A stretch of 64,000 bases of DNA from contig NC_133324.1 in assembly GCF_042186555.1 (NCBI RefSeq), positions 72,220,189 to 72,284,188 of the forward strand, given 5' to 3'. The notes beneath the pieces are model-generated. The model made no database searches, was not told the DNA's origin, and was given only the letters and a program-made list of their open reading frames with translations. This DNA is from Aquarana catesbeiana. Its lineage: Eukaryota > Chordata > Amphibia > Anura > Ranidae. The stretch's first letter is position 1. Every line of letters begins with the position of its first letter. Made by a program: the position numbers and the translations under genes. This document shows positions 32,546 to 44,377 of the stretch, one piece after another.

Positions 32546-35116
32546 CAATTGTCACTATTCAAACCCAGATGGTTCCAAAAATCTATGAATGCTGAAAACT
32601 GTTTTGTACATAGGTATTTGCACTCCAGATTGTTTTGAGTTTACTATAAGAGGAGGTAACCTCTGGGTTACTGGCAGGCTTTAAAAGAGAAGTATGGCCA
32701 AAGTTTTTTGCCCTTTTTTCTGCACTCCTGTGACCCAGATTCAGACTCAGTCGAGGCTCTGGAAGGACTTTAAGTTTGGGATTCATCCAGATGCAGGAAC
32801 CAGCAGATGGCAAAGCTGCTCAACACGCCACTGAGAGCCTAAGCCAGCCGCTCCCACCCCCTCCACAGTCCAGCGCTGAAGGGGCAGAGCACAGAGCAAT
32901 GATTGACAGTTACTGCTCTCTGCTCAGTGACGGCTGAGTGATTAGCCGTCAGGTGATCGGTCAGTTCTTGGTCTTAGAGCCAGCGGGGGACAGCTGCCGC
33001 CTTGGAATGATGTTGCAGCCATATAGATGAGTATGTATGTTTTATTTTTTTTTAAATCCCATATTTCTCATTTAAGTCAAGCTTTAGTTTCTAAAAAAAA
33101 AAAAAAAAAAAAATACATACTGCCCAACACTTTCTAAAACGGCAAGAGCAGCTCTCCCAGAAATACTCCCCTCTATCTACCTGAAATACTCCCCCTGTCT
33201 CCAGTGCTGTCCCCTGTAGACTCGCTGCTCCGAGGTCCAGCAAAAAGGTCCTTTTTTTAGGTTGAATGGCACTCGGCATCAATCAAACCACTCCCTGTGA
33301 GTCCAGTTTATCAATGACAAGCCCCCTGGGGATGCATCGTCAACTCATTCTGGGCACAAAGCAGAATGCTGTTGGGAGGAGGTGTTTTATGAGCCAAAAT
33401 TGGGTTTTAAAAATTTGCATGTAGTGTACCTTCAACAGATTTGACCAATACTGTTTCAAGCTTAGGAAGGTCCGAGGCACTGCGTTGCCTGTTTCTGAGT
33501 ACTACTCTGGGTGGTTTTTCTTTTGAATTTGTCAAGACTGCAGGAACATCCTAAAAGCACTGTAAAAAGCCTGCTAAGTCTGTGCGGATAGGCCTTTCAT
33601 AATTTAACACAGTTGCTGTGTTTCCTAGAAAACTAAGCAGCTAATTCAATTTCTTTACTGGAGTACTGATGTAGGATCAGATCCTTGTCTGATAAAGTCC
33701 ATAGAAAGTTGGATGCAGAACTAGCAGCACCCATCAGTGGTGCAGAGCGTGTTAATGACCTCTCCATTTTCTTCTCAGGCCTGCCCTCTTGTTCGGCCTG
33801 TGTTTCCCTGTCCAGGTCCTGTTCACAGCTATTACTAATGTAAGAAAATCAGTAGCATTAGTCATCTTAAAAGGGCTATTACTCAAGATGATTTAAATTG
33901 TGAAAATGTCATTGGTGCTTGTGTGCTCCTTGCTAGAGATGCAATGATTTACACCTGGTGACACGGGAGCGATGCAGAGCGGGGACACAGCTAACTAATG
34001 ACTCATGTTCCACCCTGGTCAGAATTCCGGACGGCAGCTGGCAATATCGTATCTTAAACATTCTTATGTCTTGCCATTTTTCACTCTTGACTGTACAGAA
34101 TACACAGAGGACGCTGTGGGGTTAAACCCGCATCCTGAAATCTCAGAGCTGATGAAGATATTTTACAAGGACATTAAGCGGCTGACAGTGAGTGAGCGGA
34201 CTTTAGTAGTATTGATTGATTGCGTGGACTTTAAAAGGGAGAATACCTGGCATTCAGCAAAATGGCCACCAGTCTCACGGTCTTCTTCAAATAAACTTAT
34301 TTAAATGCCAACCTCATGACTTTTAAGCTCCTCTGCTAAAAAAAAAAAAAAAAAAAAAGAAGAAGAAAAGAAAGAAAAATAACACACAAACATTAAACAT
34401 ATCTTAAATCCTGCCGTCTTTTCACTGGTGACATCATAGTTCTTCCTCTTTCTCTGACAGTGGGTGGTCCTTATTACAAAGCACTCATTTAATGGCAACT
34501 GAGTATCACATTGTCCAGCAGTATTGTGAGTTCAGGCTGGTGTGAAGAAGCACCCCCATAAGGTTGTGTTTATGACAATATGGGCTCACAGAAGGTGGGT
34601 TGGATGATGATCATATCTTTCAACCCAGAAGAGCTGCGCTGGATCAGAGAGCAGTGAGTCTGGAGAGAAACGGAGTATTGCAGCCAAAACTGCTTTTTAT
34701 TTTTACATCTGAGGGTTGTCTTTTTTTTGGGGGGGATGGGGGTGCGCAAGGGTTCAACCAAAACGTCTGATTGAAACATTCGCTAGCTATCTTTTTATCT
34801 ATTGGGGCTTTTGTACTTCAGACTTCAGATTCACCTATCTCCAAAGCAGTTACAAACAGGTTTCACTGCTTAGTTTTTGTTTTTTTTTATATATATATAA
34901 TAATTTGTCACAGATCCAGTTGCACCCAACCTAGCTTAGCATCTCAGCGACATAGCAGAATCCATTAACATGCTCTTGGAGAACCCATAAATGTAGACCT
35001 TCCTGAGGCCTTGGCATCTGAGGCATGTGCCTCAGGTCTTCTAGCTGGTGTCAGACCTTTGCCCAGCAGCCACTGTCCTCCCAAAATCTTCATGTAGATG
35101 GCACCACAACACCCTG
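32546..35116. other. Repeat-poor intron region
   Basis: 2.6 kb with few recognisable repeats apart from A-tracts (33092, 34338) and T/G tracts (34720). 33540-34300 is free of low-complexity sequence. No convincing exon; candidate regulatory DNA (inference). Confidence 0.35.
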
Positions 35117-35925
35117 TTAACCACCTCCGGAAGGTTTTACCCCATTCATGACCAGAGCAGTTTTTGCTATTCAGCACTGCTCTACTTTAACTGGGAGTTG
35201 CTCTTTCATGCAAAACTGTACGCAAATTACATTTATATAATTTTTACATTTATATATTTTTGTCACACAAATAAAGCTTTCTTTTGGTGGTATTTTTTTT
35301 ATTATTATTATTATATAAACAAGAAAAGACAACATTTAAGAAAAACATTTCTACTTTCTGTTTTACAACATATCCAATAAAAAAAACAAATTTCTTCATA
35401 ATTTTAGGCCAAAATGTATTCTGCTACATGTCTCTGATATAAAAAAAAAAACAATAAGTGTATATTAAAGGGTTTGTGTGAAAGTTATAGCGTTTACAAA
35501 TGATGGTATATGTACTGGAATTTACACAGCTACGATGCTATACTTTTAATGGCGGTGATCAGTGACTTATAGTGGGACTGTGATAGTGTGATGGGAAATC
35601 TGGCGCTAACAGACCCTTTCTGGGAGATACACTAATTAACTGACACTGACATCAACGGTGACACTAATGCAGCGATCACATATAATACTGTAAACTGTAT
35701 TAATGACACTGGCTGGGAAGGGGTTAACATCAAGGGACAATCAAGAGGTTAACTGTGTGCTGTGCTGCTTTTACTAACAGATCTGGCTGTTTTTTCTCCT
35801 CCCTGCTTTGCAGAAAGAAGAAACGGCCAGATCGCTGATCTGCATAGAGAGCCCTGTGTGTTTGTGTGTTTTTTATAGTCAACGCATAAGGAGTGAGATT
35901 CCTAAAAAGAGGCAAGATAGTCAGA
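35117..35925. mobile_element. TTAA element with CCACTT-like terminus (copy 6), truncated
   Basis: TTAACCACCTCCGGAAGG at the left, then the AATAAAGCTTTCTTTTGGTG block and GACACTGGCTGGGAAGGGG shared with copies 5 and 7. No matching right end before the next element at 35928. Confidence 0.6.
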
Positions 35926-35927
35926 TA

Positions 35928-36444
35928 CCGTATTTATCGGTGTATAACATGCACAGGCGTATAACACGAACTCCAATTTTGGGAGGGAAGTTTAAGGAAA
36001 ATAACATTTTAAATAAAGAACTTTGAAGCAAAATTTGGGTCACAGCTCATTAATGCATCTGCAGCCATTAAATTGACCAACTATGCAGCCTGTTCAGTGC
36101 CCATCTGCAGCCTCACCTTTCCCATCATTGCAGCCTCGCCAGTGTTGGATTATCCCTGCTGTCTCTGAGGGAAGAGGAGGAGCGAGCGCCGCTGAATTAC
36201 ATAGAGCCGCGATCTCCTGTGTACCCTGCTCATATGATAGACAGAACAGTGGCCCAATGCAGGGCCAGAAGGCGTGGCTGTGAATGACAGGGTGGCGGGT
36301 ATACAGGAGATCGCGGCTCTCTGTAATTCAGCGTTGCTCGCTGCTCTTCCCTCAGAGACAGCAGGGATCGGTGTATAACACGCACCCACTTTTCCCCCTG
36401 ATTTTAAGGGGGAAAAAGTGCGTGTTATACGCCTATGAATACTG
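35928..36444. mobile_element. MITE with CCGTATTTATCGG ends
   Basis: Begins CCGTATTTATCGGTGTATAA after TA and ends GTGTTATACGCCTATGAATA plus CTG. GTATAACACG is repeated near both ends. The interior contains an inverted pair (GATTATCCCTGCTGTCTCTG / CAGAGACAGCAGGGATCG; ATACAGGAGATCGCGGCTC). Likely mariner-type by TA target; the right TA has changed. Confidence 0.6.
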
Positions 36445-36525
36445 TGTTTACAATGAGAAAATCTCTTAGAATGTTTAAAGTATATATAAGGTCAAAACTT
36501 TATTTTGAGTAGAGCATAAAAATAG

Positions 36526-37000
36526 TTAAAGTGATGCCAAAGTCTTATTTTTTTATTTAAAAATAACAAACATGTTATACTCACCTGCTCTGTGCAATGG
36601 TTTTGCACAGAGCAGCCCCGATCCTCCTCTTCTTGGGTCTCCCGCCAGCGTTCCTGGCCCCCCCCCCCCGAGTGCTCCCACAGCAAGTAGCTTGCTATGG
36701 GGACACCCGAACCGAGCCGCAGCTTTGTGTGTCCATTTAGACATGGAGCTGCGGTTGGCCCCGCCTGTCTCTCTCATCACCGCTCACTGACTTTGACAGC
36801 AGCGGGCGCCAATGGCACCCGCTTTGTGTCTCAGTCAATGAGTAGGGAGAGTCCCGGACAGCTGAGTCTCTCGTGCAACATCGCTGGATCGAGATAGGCT
36901 CAGGTAAGTATGAGAGGGCAGCTGGACACAAAAGGTTTTTTTATCTTAATGCATAGAATGCATTAAGATAAAAAAATAACTTGCCTTTAGAACCACTTCA
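36526..37000. mobile_element. TTAA element, AGTGGTTGTAAAGG family (copy 3)
   Basis: TTAAAGTGATGCCAAAGTC at the left and GCCTTTAGAACCACTTCA at the right (TTAA changed to TTCA). Contains CTCTGTGCAATGG...GCACAGAGCAG and the AATGCATTAAGATAAAAAA hairpin. Confidence 0.7.
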
Positions 37001-37645
37001 AAACCCCTGTGAGTTTAATTCTTTGCTGCTTGTGTTCTATTGGGGTGAATTTGTTTCACTTCTTGTCCTAGAGATGCAATAGGTAGTGAGAGCAATTCTC
37101 TCCTAAGTGAGGGAATCCCCCCCCCCCCAGTTATCAACCGTACAGATATTGATATTGGAATGTTTCACAACACTTTTTGTTCTGAGGACAGCTGCAAAAT
37201 TGTGGGTTTCCCTCACTTTCTGACCCCCTCCATACTTTATAAAAAACTATCATTGTTGAATCCTCCCTTTGAAAATGCTACTTGCATGGCTGTTATATTG
37301 ACCCAAAGGTGTCAGTGCTTTCTAAATTACTGACCTGAAACAGGCATGCAGATGTAGCATTCTACCTTTTTCCTTTGATTTTAGTAGCAGTGAAGGCTTA
37401 GTTGCTTAGAAAGTAAATACTGAGACCAGAACACAGCCAGGAAATAAAGTATATTCAGTTTGTTCAGCTGTAGGAGGTTTAACATAATTTGAATTGTATT
37501 CTTTGACTGGAGTCCCACTTTAAAATAAAGCTTTAGTTTTTATCATCATTCAAGGTTTGTTACAAATACATGTGTTACGTGATAGTTTGAGCTTTTGGGG
37601 TTTTTCAAGATGTGCAGAGAGAGATCACACAAACACTTGCAGATA
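37001..37645. other. Intron with repeat fragments
   Basis: Contains fragments of the CACTTCCTGT repeat (37060-37130) and a TTAA-type right end GACTGGAGTCCCACTTTAA near 37522. No gene. Confidence 0.3.
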
Positions 37646-37929
37646 CAGTGGGGGAAATAATTATTTGATCCTCTGCAGATTTTGTAAGTTTGCCCATTTA
37701 CAAAGTAATGAAGGGTCTATAATTTTTATCATAGGTGTATTTTAAATGACGGAGACAGAATATCAACCAAAAATCCAGAAAAAACACATGATACAAATAT
37801 TATACATTGAATTGCAGTTCAGTGAGTAAAATAAGTATTTGATCCCCAAGCAAAACATGACTTAGTACTTGGTGGAGAAACCCTTGTTGGCAAGCACAGA
37901 GGTAAGACGTTTCCTGTAGTTGGTTACCA

Positions 37930-39145
37930 GGTTTGCACACATCTCAGGAGAGATTTTGGTCCACTCTTCTTTACAGATCTTTTCTAAAGCCTTAAGGTTT
38001 CTTGGGTGTCGCTTGACAACTTAGTTTCAGCTACTGCCATAAATTTTCTATAGGATTAAGGTCTGGAGACTGGCTAAGCCACTCCATGACCTTAAAGGAG
38101 AAGTCCAGCCTGAGCTTTTTAGGCTGGGCTTCTCCTACGGGTCACAGGAGTGCAATTTGTTCTGCACTCCTATGATCCTTTTTCAGCGGAGAGCGGTCTG
38201 ACTGACAGTCAGCATCGCTCTGCTCAGGGAGGAGTGAGAACCGAGCCATTGGCAGTGTTCGGTGGCTCGGTTCTCAGTGCAGAGACGCCGGGGGATAGCT
38301 GCGGCATCAGTCTGATGCTCCATCCACCGAGGTAAGTATGATTAGCAAAAAAAAACATACTTCTCCTTTAATGTGCTTCTTTGTTTTTTAATGAGCCACT
38401 GCTTTGTTGACTTGGCGGTATGTTTTGGGTCATTGTCATGCTGGAAGACCCATCCATGACCCATCTTCAGTGCTCTGGCTGAGGGAAGAAGGTTCTGATC
38501 CAAGATTTTACAACACATGGCCACGTCCATTGGACCCTCAATGCAGCAAAGCTAGCCTGTGCCTTTAGCAGAGAAACAGCCCCAAAGCATAATGTTTCCA
38601 CCTCTGTGCTTGACTGTAGGGATGGTGTTCTTAGGGTCATAGTTAGCATTTTTCTTCCTCCAAACACGAGTCGAGTTAATGCCAAAGAGCTCAATTTTGG
38701 TCTCATCTGACCTGACGTTCTCCCAATCCTTCTCTGAATCATTTAGATGTTCATTGGCATAACTGTACATGTGCCTTCTTAAGGAGGGAGACCTTGCGGG
38801 CGCTGTAGGATTTCAATCCATGGCAGTTCATTGCATTACCAATGGTTTGGTGACTGCTGTCCCAACTGTCTTGAGATCATTCACAATCTCTTCCTGTGTA
38901 GTTCTGGCTGATCTCTCACTTTTCTCATGATCATCCTTACCCCATGAGGTGAAATCTTGTATGGAGCTCCAGACCGAGGGCGATTAATGGTTAGTTTGTA
39001 TTTCTTGCATTTGCGAGTAATAGCTCCAACAGTTGTCTCCTTCTCACCACGCTTATTTCTGATGGCCTTGAAGCCCATTCCAGCCTTGTGCAGGTCTACA
39101 ATCTTGTCCCTGACGTCTTTTGACAACTCTTTGGTCCTGCCCCTG
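37930..39145 (-). pseudogene. Tc1 transposase pseudogene, interrupted
   Basis: On the - strand: an N-terminal domain with RTKELSKDVRDKIVDLHKAG, then in another frame VRSDETKIELFGINS (first catalytic Asp), then WVFQHDNDPKHTAKSTKQW (second Asp). The inserted MITE follows, and beyond it come VMEWLSQSPDLNPIENL, with the third catalytic residue Glu retained. At least two frame changes plus the insertion inactivate it. Confidence 0.88.
38092..38371. mobile_element. TTAA MITE inserted in Tc1 transposase
   Basis: TTAAAGGAGAAGTCCAGCC at the left and CATACTTCTCCTTTAA at the right; TTAA at 38092-38095 and 38368-38371. Removing 276 bp restores the continuity of the surrounding Tc1 sequence, which proves precise TTAA-targeted insertion. 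Confidence 0.9.
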
Positions 39146-39516
39146 ACGGTGAGGTTTGAATGGAAGAAAGAGATTCTGTCGAAAAGTTGTCTTTTATACA
39201 CATAACCAGTTGTCGTTAGGAGCACCTTCTTAAATTATCAGGACTAATCTGTGTACCACATGAGAACATACTGTAGCCAGTCTGTGGGAGCCAGCATTAT
39301 TGTTGGTTGGTAGGGGATTAAATACTTATTTTACTCACTGAACTGCAACTCAATTTATAACATTTGTATCGTGTTTTTTGTCTGGATTTTTGGTTGATAT
39401 TCTGTCTTTATCATTTAAAATACACCTACGATAACAATTATAGACCCTTAATTTCTTTGTAAGTGGGCAAACTTACAAAATCTGTAGGGGATCAATGAAT
39501 TATTTTCCCCACTGTA

Positions 39517-40054
39517 TATAACATTTACTGTAACTAAATAATAAAGATAACAAATGTAAAAATATTGGAAAATGTAACAAGAATACTTCGCTATAGATAC
39601 CTTTAGCCAAGGAGTCCCCCCCATCCTTACGGCTTGGCACAATGATCAAACCAGACGTGTGCATTATGCAGCTCTGGTGCAGGACTAGTTTATTCCAAAT
39701 TTGGCTGTGGTATATACAGGACTAGTGGGCAAGAAAAAAACAATTGTAACCCTTTGGAAAGTGATATTACCTTTTTAAGTAAGAAAGCACATTCCTGAAG
39801 GGGCTTGATGGGCTTGGTCATTTGTTCAGTTCATAATGACATTCCTATAGTATGAATTTATCTAAGGTAACCAGGCTTAGAATGCATTCTTATGTATTAG
39901 TGAGCCAATAATATTAATGAAATATGGAATTTCTCCATCAACATGGTGTTTTGGTTTTAGTATCAAACATAAGGGTTTGGGGTTCACTTTCTCTTTTGTT
40001 GTCATTCTCTTATCCGTTCCTCAGTAAAATAACCTTTACATCTCCATTCTTTAG
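39517..40054. other. Intron sequence before the last WDR7 exon
   Basis: No bounded repeat. 39990-40054 is pyrimidine-rich leading to the CTTTAG acceptor. Confidence 0.5.
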
Positions 40055-40258
40055 ATGAACACATCCTTACTGGGAAGTATCGGAATGCTGAACTCGGCGC
40101 CTCAACTGCGGTGTATTAAAACATACCAGGTGCCACCCGTCCAGCCAGCCTCCCCTGGGTCCCTCAACGCCTTGAAGCTGGCCAGACTCATTTGGACCTC
40201 CAACCGCAACGTCATCTTAATGGCCCATGATGGGAAGGAGCACAGATTTATGGTGTAG
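40055..40258 (+). CDS. WDR7: WDR7 terminal coding exon, C-terminus and stop
   Basis: The exon follows a CTTTAG acceptor and reads MNTSLLGSIGMLNSAP through RNVILMAHDGKEHRFMV to a TAG stop at 40256-40258. It encodes 67 residues, the conserved C-terminal tail of WDR7 (last WD blade and end). The initial Met is internal to the protein, not a start codon: it directly follows the Gln that ends the exon at 21225, in phase 0. The reading frame is clean. The protein acts with DMXL proteins in V-ATPase assembly (family knowledge). The assignment is based on recognition of this strongly conserved tail. Confidence 0.96.
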   Translation: MNTSLLGSIGMLNSAPQLRCIKTYQVPPVQPASPGSLNALKLARLIWTSNRNVILMAHDGKEHRFMV

Positions 40259-40930
40259 GCTCCTTGTTCAACTCCTGCTCACCTACTGCCCCCTCCAGTA
40301 TCTCTATAGCATGAACATATAGATGTCGTCATATCAGTCCCAGGGGTAAACGTTGCTGTGTTGGTGCTGCATGATTTCACCTGGTAAATGCTGCTTGTGT
40401 CAGCACTAAAGCCACAGTGAGGAAACCCTTTTCCTGTATATAATTTCATGTTCTGAGGTGAATCCCATTTCCTCGCTTTCTTAGTGATAAAGGCTTATAA
40501 CTGACGTCAGTGCGGACAACAATTTTGTGTGCAGTAAACCAGAGCAACCAATCAAATTTCATAATGCCGAAGTCAGATCACGTAATTCTTACTGGCTGCT
40601 GTTGCGTTTTGCCTTATTTAAGGTAGCCATAGTGTGGGAAAATCAATATGCCATTGTGTGGGTGCACCAACTGTTAGTTTACAGGAATGCGGTGATGTCC
40701 CTAGATGTGAACTGAAAAGATACTTCTCTACCAATGTTATTACCTGCACAGAACAGCCACCTTTACTTTGGCAAAGTGAATTCCAGGCAAATTTCTAAAT
40801 ACGTAGTTGAAGTATAGTATAGTTTACGAGGGTTATCAGCAAAATCAGGATTCCATTATAAAAGTCCATACCTGCAACCAGGTGTGTTCCTGGGGCCACC
40901 AAGGTAAATAAAAAGAGTGGGTTTGCAGCA
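40259..40930 (+). other. WDR7: WDR7 3' UTR, proximal part
   Basis: Non-coding sequence directly after the WDR7 stop. The first 640 bases are free of recognisable repeats, as expected for a transcribed 3' UTR. The first canonical poly(A) signal on this strand is AATAAA at 40907-40912. Whether transcripts end here or run on towards 45242 cannot be settled from sequence. Confidence 0.6.
40907..40912 (+). terminator. Candidate proximal poly(A) signal AATAAA
   Basis: Canonical hexamer about 650 bases after the WDR7 stop, in the same orientation. The TGTG/T-rich downstream context is only moderate. An AT-rich tract can produce this hexamer by chance. Confidence 0.35.
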
Positions 40931-41019
40931 CAGAGGTCTATATTTATTGCTCATTCAGTAACATATAATTCTGCAATGTTTTAGGATAAAGAGGACAATT
41001 CTGTCAATGACATAAAGGG

Positions 41020-41170
41020 GATTATTTACTAAAACCGGAGAGTGCAAATTCTGGTGCAGCTCTGCATAAAAACAATCAGCTTCCAGGTTTTATTGTCAAA
41101 GCTTGAACAAGCTGAAGTTAGAAGCACATCTACACCAGATTCTGAGTACACCAATTTTAGTAAATCTCCC
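41020..41170. mobile_element. Palindromic MITE (copy 3)
   Basis: ATTTACTAAAACCGGAGAG...CTGGTGCAGCTCTGCAT and the mirrored ACACCAATTTTAGTAAAT. Same family as 17214-17381, with small deletions. It lies in the possible extended WDR7 3' UTR. Confidence 0.7.
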
Positions 41171-41699
41171 TTCTAAAGTAAGAAACCAGAAATTATGTGA
41201 AACCGATACCACATAATCATTGGGTATAACAAAAATACATAGTAACATCATGAATCAAGCACAGATGTAACTGCTGATCTAGACACTGGACCAGCCAAGT
41301 GTTTTGAAGACCTCCTTTACACCACGTGCAGAGACATGCATTTTTCTGCACCTGTCTTTGTAGACAGTTGTTTTCTATGTGCCCTGTTCACACAACACAT
41401 GGGGTCCTGTGCATATTTTTTTCTGTGTAGAAATATGCAACTGGTAGGCATTTGTCAGCACAAGAAAAAAACTTCACATGACAACAACATTGTGGTGTGG
41501 CCAGGACAACCATTTTTTTTCTTTGTGTCCTTGCAGAAATCTACATTAGAAAAACACACACCACATGGTATGATCAAGCCCAAAATATTCTATGCAAGTC
41601 AAATCTATACATTTTTTCCATCAGTCTTTATGGTGCGAACAAGGCCTTAATCTAAGAGGAATCTGCAACACAGAATAAATATAATATGAAGACATTAGT

Positions 41700-41835
41700 A
41701 TGAATCAAAAAGTTGATTCCAACCTTGTGGTGACAACGTATTCAGTTCAAAGATCCAATATACCACTTTGCGTTTCAGAGCGATGATACGGTCACCACCC
41801 TGTTTTTATTTTGGGACCTGATCTACTGTCAAGCA
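41700..41835 (-). pseudogene. Penelope-like element, C-terminal GIY-YIG tail fragment
   Basis: The - strand reads GGDRIIALKRKVVYWIFELN followed by TLSPQGWNQLFDS. This resembles the KRE-x-WI-x-LxTLxPxGLN signature at the C-terminus of Penelope-like element proteins (family knowledge). A stop and probable frame breaks lie directly upstream, so only a decayed end remains. The GLN position is GWN here. Confidence 0.6.
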
Positions 41836-42429
41836 TGATCTTTTAAGTTGAATGTAAGGGGTGATTTTTCCCAATGACCACAAAAGAAGAACCTTTCTTC
41901 CAAATGACTATCACATTAATGTGCTGTAAATATAGTAAGTGTAGGGGTTCCCTGAGACTGAAAGGTTATTTCAAGGGTTCCTCCTCGTTAAAATAGTTGA
42001 GAATGGCAGGCCTAGACTTATATCGAATATGTATATTATGACACTTGACTCCGGACTCACATGACTTTCACTCAAGAGTTGCATGAAAAAAAATCTGTGA
42101 CTCCTGGGTGAAAACAGACCTCATAGTCTTTACTGTTTTAGTTACCAAAGGATTTGTGATCCTGTACAGCCAACCTTGTAATATTCACACATTGAGCAGC
42201 CAGACCGGAAACACATGTAATTCTTAATTAAGCAATTCACATTCCTGAATCAGCAGCACAGCTTCCTTTGTCACCTCTCTTTGGACAGTGAATCATCCAT
42301 ATCACCTCTGTCCAGTGAGCAGGAGCAGTAAAGCTAAACCTGGAAGTTAGAGTAGTTCTCCTGACTAGTGTGTACCACAAGAGTGCCTAGCCAAAATAAC
42401 AATCCTTTTGGCAGATGTAATAGTGAATA

Positions 42430-43477
42430 TACACCGACCAGCCATAACACTATGATCACCCATCATAACCCGTCAAGGCATGGATACCTCTAGAATATCT
42501 GGCACCAAGCTGTCAGTAGCAGATCCTTCAAGTTGTGAGGTGGGACCTCCATGGATTCAGGGCTGGTGCAAGAATTTGACACCCTAGGTGAAACCTCATT
42601 TTGCTTCCCCCCCCATTTGAAGCGCCCATCAAATGCAGCCTACCAGCGCCCATCGATGAATGTTTGCTTGCTTCCATTCATTCAGAAGCCATGACGCAGA
42701 AACAGTCCTCTGTCGCCGCTGTGCCTCTGACACTATGTGCGAATGGAGCGGCAGCTGCCAGATGATGCTGAGACTTGCTACGAGGAGAGGAACAACAGTG
42801 GCTGGGCTGCCTAGTTTGCCTAGTGGTAACACCGGCCCTGCATGAATTGGACTTCTTTTTCCAGCACATCCCACAGATCCACAATTTAGATTGAGATCTT
42901 GGTGAATTCATTAGACCAGACCACCTTCTTCTATTGAAGTATGGTCCATTTGTGATGCTCATGTGCCTATTGTAGACACTTTTGGCTGTGGATACAGGTC
43001 AGAATGGGTACCATGACCTGTCTGTTGCTACACAGCCCCACACACAACAAACTGCAATACACTGTGTGTTTTCTGACACCCCTCTATCAGAACCACGTTT
43101 TTCAGCAAAAAGAGCTACAGAAGCTCTTTTATTGGAGGGAAATAAATAGGCCAGATTTCTCTCCCCACGATCATCAATAAGCCTTGGTCGGCCATGACCC
43201 TGTTGCCAGTTTTCCTTCCTTGGGCCACTTTTGGTTGGTCCTGATCGATGCAATTTTGACGTTGCTCTGACACAGTTGCCTAGCCATTACAATTGTCAAA
43301 GTCACTCAAATCCTAATGCTTGCCCATTTTCCCTGCTCTCAACGCATCAACTTCAGGGACAACATGCTCATTCGCTGCTTAATATTTCCCACCCACTTTC
43401 CGGTGCCATTGTAAGGAAATAATCAATGTTATTCACTTTGCCTCTCAGTGGTCATAATGTTATGTCTGATCAGTGTA
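42430..43477 (-). mobile_element. Tc1/mariner remnant
   Basis: TACACCGACCAGCCATAACA at the left mirrors TGTTATGTCTGATCAGTGTA at the right, flanked by TA. On the - strand a fragment reads GHGRPRLIDDRGERNLAYLF, typical of a transposase N-terminal half. It has lost part of its interior and carries a hAT insertion at 42558-42840. Confidence 0.8.
42558..42840. mobile_element. hAT MITE nested in the Tc1 remnant
   Basis: CAGGGCTGGTG at the left and CACCGGCCCTG at the right, flanked by CATGGATT (42550-42557) and CATGAATT (42841-42848), 7 of 8 identical. 283 bp. Confidence 0.8.
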
Positions 43478-43484
43478 TATGTAT

Positions 43485-44370
43485 TTCAACTGTGTGTTTA
43501 GCTGGTTACCTGGACTTCCACTTTAAAGGCCAACAGCATCTAAAGCTCATCATTTAGCGAAGGGCCGGGTGCTTGGAAGCTGTATATGTAGCCCTTTGAC
43601 TGCCATGCTCTGATTGGATCATTCAGCTTGTAAACAAAAAAAATAAAAATCTATTCAGACCCCTTCCTGTGGATTCCTTTTTTCACACTTTAGCAGAATC
43701 CACTGGAAGGAGACTGACTACGTCCTCAGGACTAACATTAGGAAATAATGATCACAGAACGGAAGCAGGAGCAAGCAGAGGGAGAGGGATCTCAGGGAAG
43801 GAGCCCCAGAGTTACAAACACACATGACAAGCCTATGCATCTTCACAATACTGGGTTATCCATTTTGTATAGATTAAGGCCTATGTGTCACACTGGTGAT
43901 TTTGTAGCAATTACAGAATCACATTTTTATTGCTAGGAAAAAAATAGCAATTTGTAGCTCAGTCACTGAATGATCAACTTTTTTCAGCGTTTGGAACTTG
44001 ACTTTGGAAGCTAATCATGATATCCAGTGCTACTGCTGATGACCCATGATAACACCGGTGATTTGCAGCTAAATATTGTAGTCCGCTACAGAAGTAACCG
44101 TGTAACTGACTTCAAAGTGAAAACAAGAAGAGAGATTGTAGCTGCTAAAAAATATCTGCTACAGTGTTCTAATGTGAATCTAGTCTAATACATGCTGGCG
44201 TTGAGCCCCGGTACATGAGTTTAACGCTTGGTGCACCAACCAGTCGTAGCAGTTTTCATTGAGTTTACAGGTTGCCAGCTGCAGGACTGGACAGTGTGCC
44301 TGCATCTTCATCCTGCACCTAGATGCCAGAGTCTCGTGCGTCAGGGCTAAACACTCAGTGTGGATGAGGC
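43485..44370. other. Unassigned sequence downstream of WDR7 stop
   Basis: 43485-43526 ends in a TTAA-type terminus (CTGGACTTCCACTTTAA). The rest shows no gene or bounded element. Confidence 0.3.
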
Positions 44371-44377
44371 CGTAGAC

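Larger units (their letters stand above)
37646..39514 (-). mobile_element. Tc1-like transposon with nested TTAA MITE
   Basis: Begins CAGTGGGGGAAATAATTATT and ends AATTATTTTCCCCACTG, flanked by TA (37644-37645, 39515-39516). Terminal repeats of about 200 bp include the shared AAAATAAGTATTTGATCCCC / GATTAAATACTTATTTTACT inner motif. Removing the insertion at 38092-38371 leaves about 1,593 bp, a normal Tc1 length. Confidence 0.92.
21226..40054 (+). other. WDR7: WDR7 last coding intron (18,829 bp)
   Basis: The intron begins GTAATA and ends in a pyrimidine-rich stretch plus CTTTAG, splitting the gene in phase 0 between Gln and Met codons. It is complete in the window. Much of it consists of identifiable elements: TTAA-flanked, Harbinger-like, hAT and Tc1/mariner. 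The Tc1 copy at 37646-39514 and a TTAA element at 36526-37000 lie within 3.6 kb of the acceptor. Nothing suggests disruption of the splice sites. Confidence 0.9.

Noticed and set aside
40055..40057. ATG at the start of the terminal exon as a translation start
   Set aside because: It directly follows a splice acceptor and continues the frame of the upstream exon, so it is an internal Met of WDR7.
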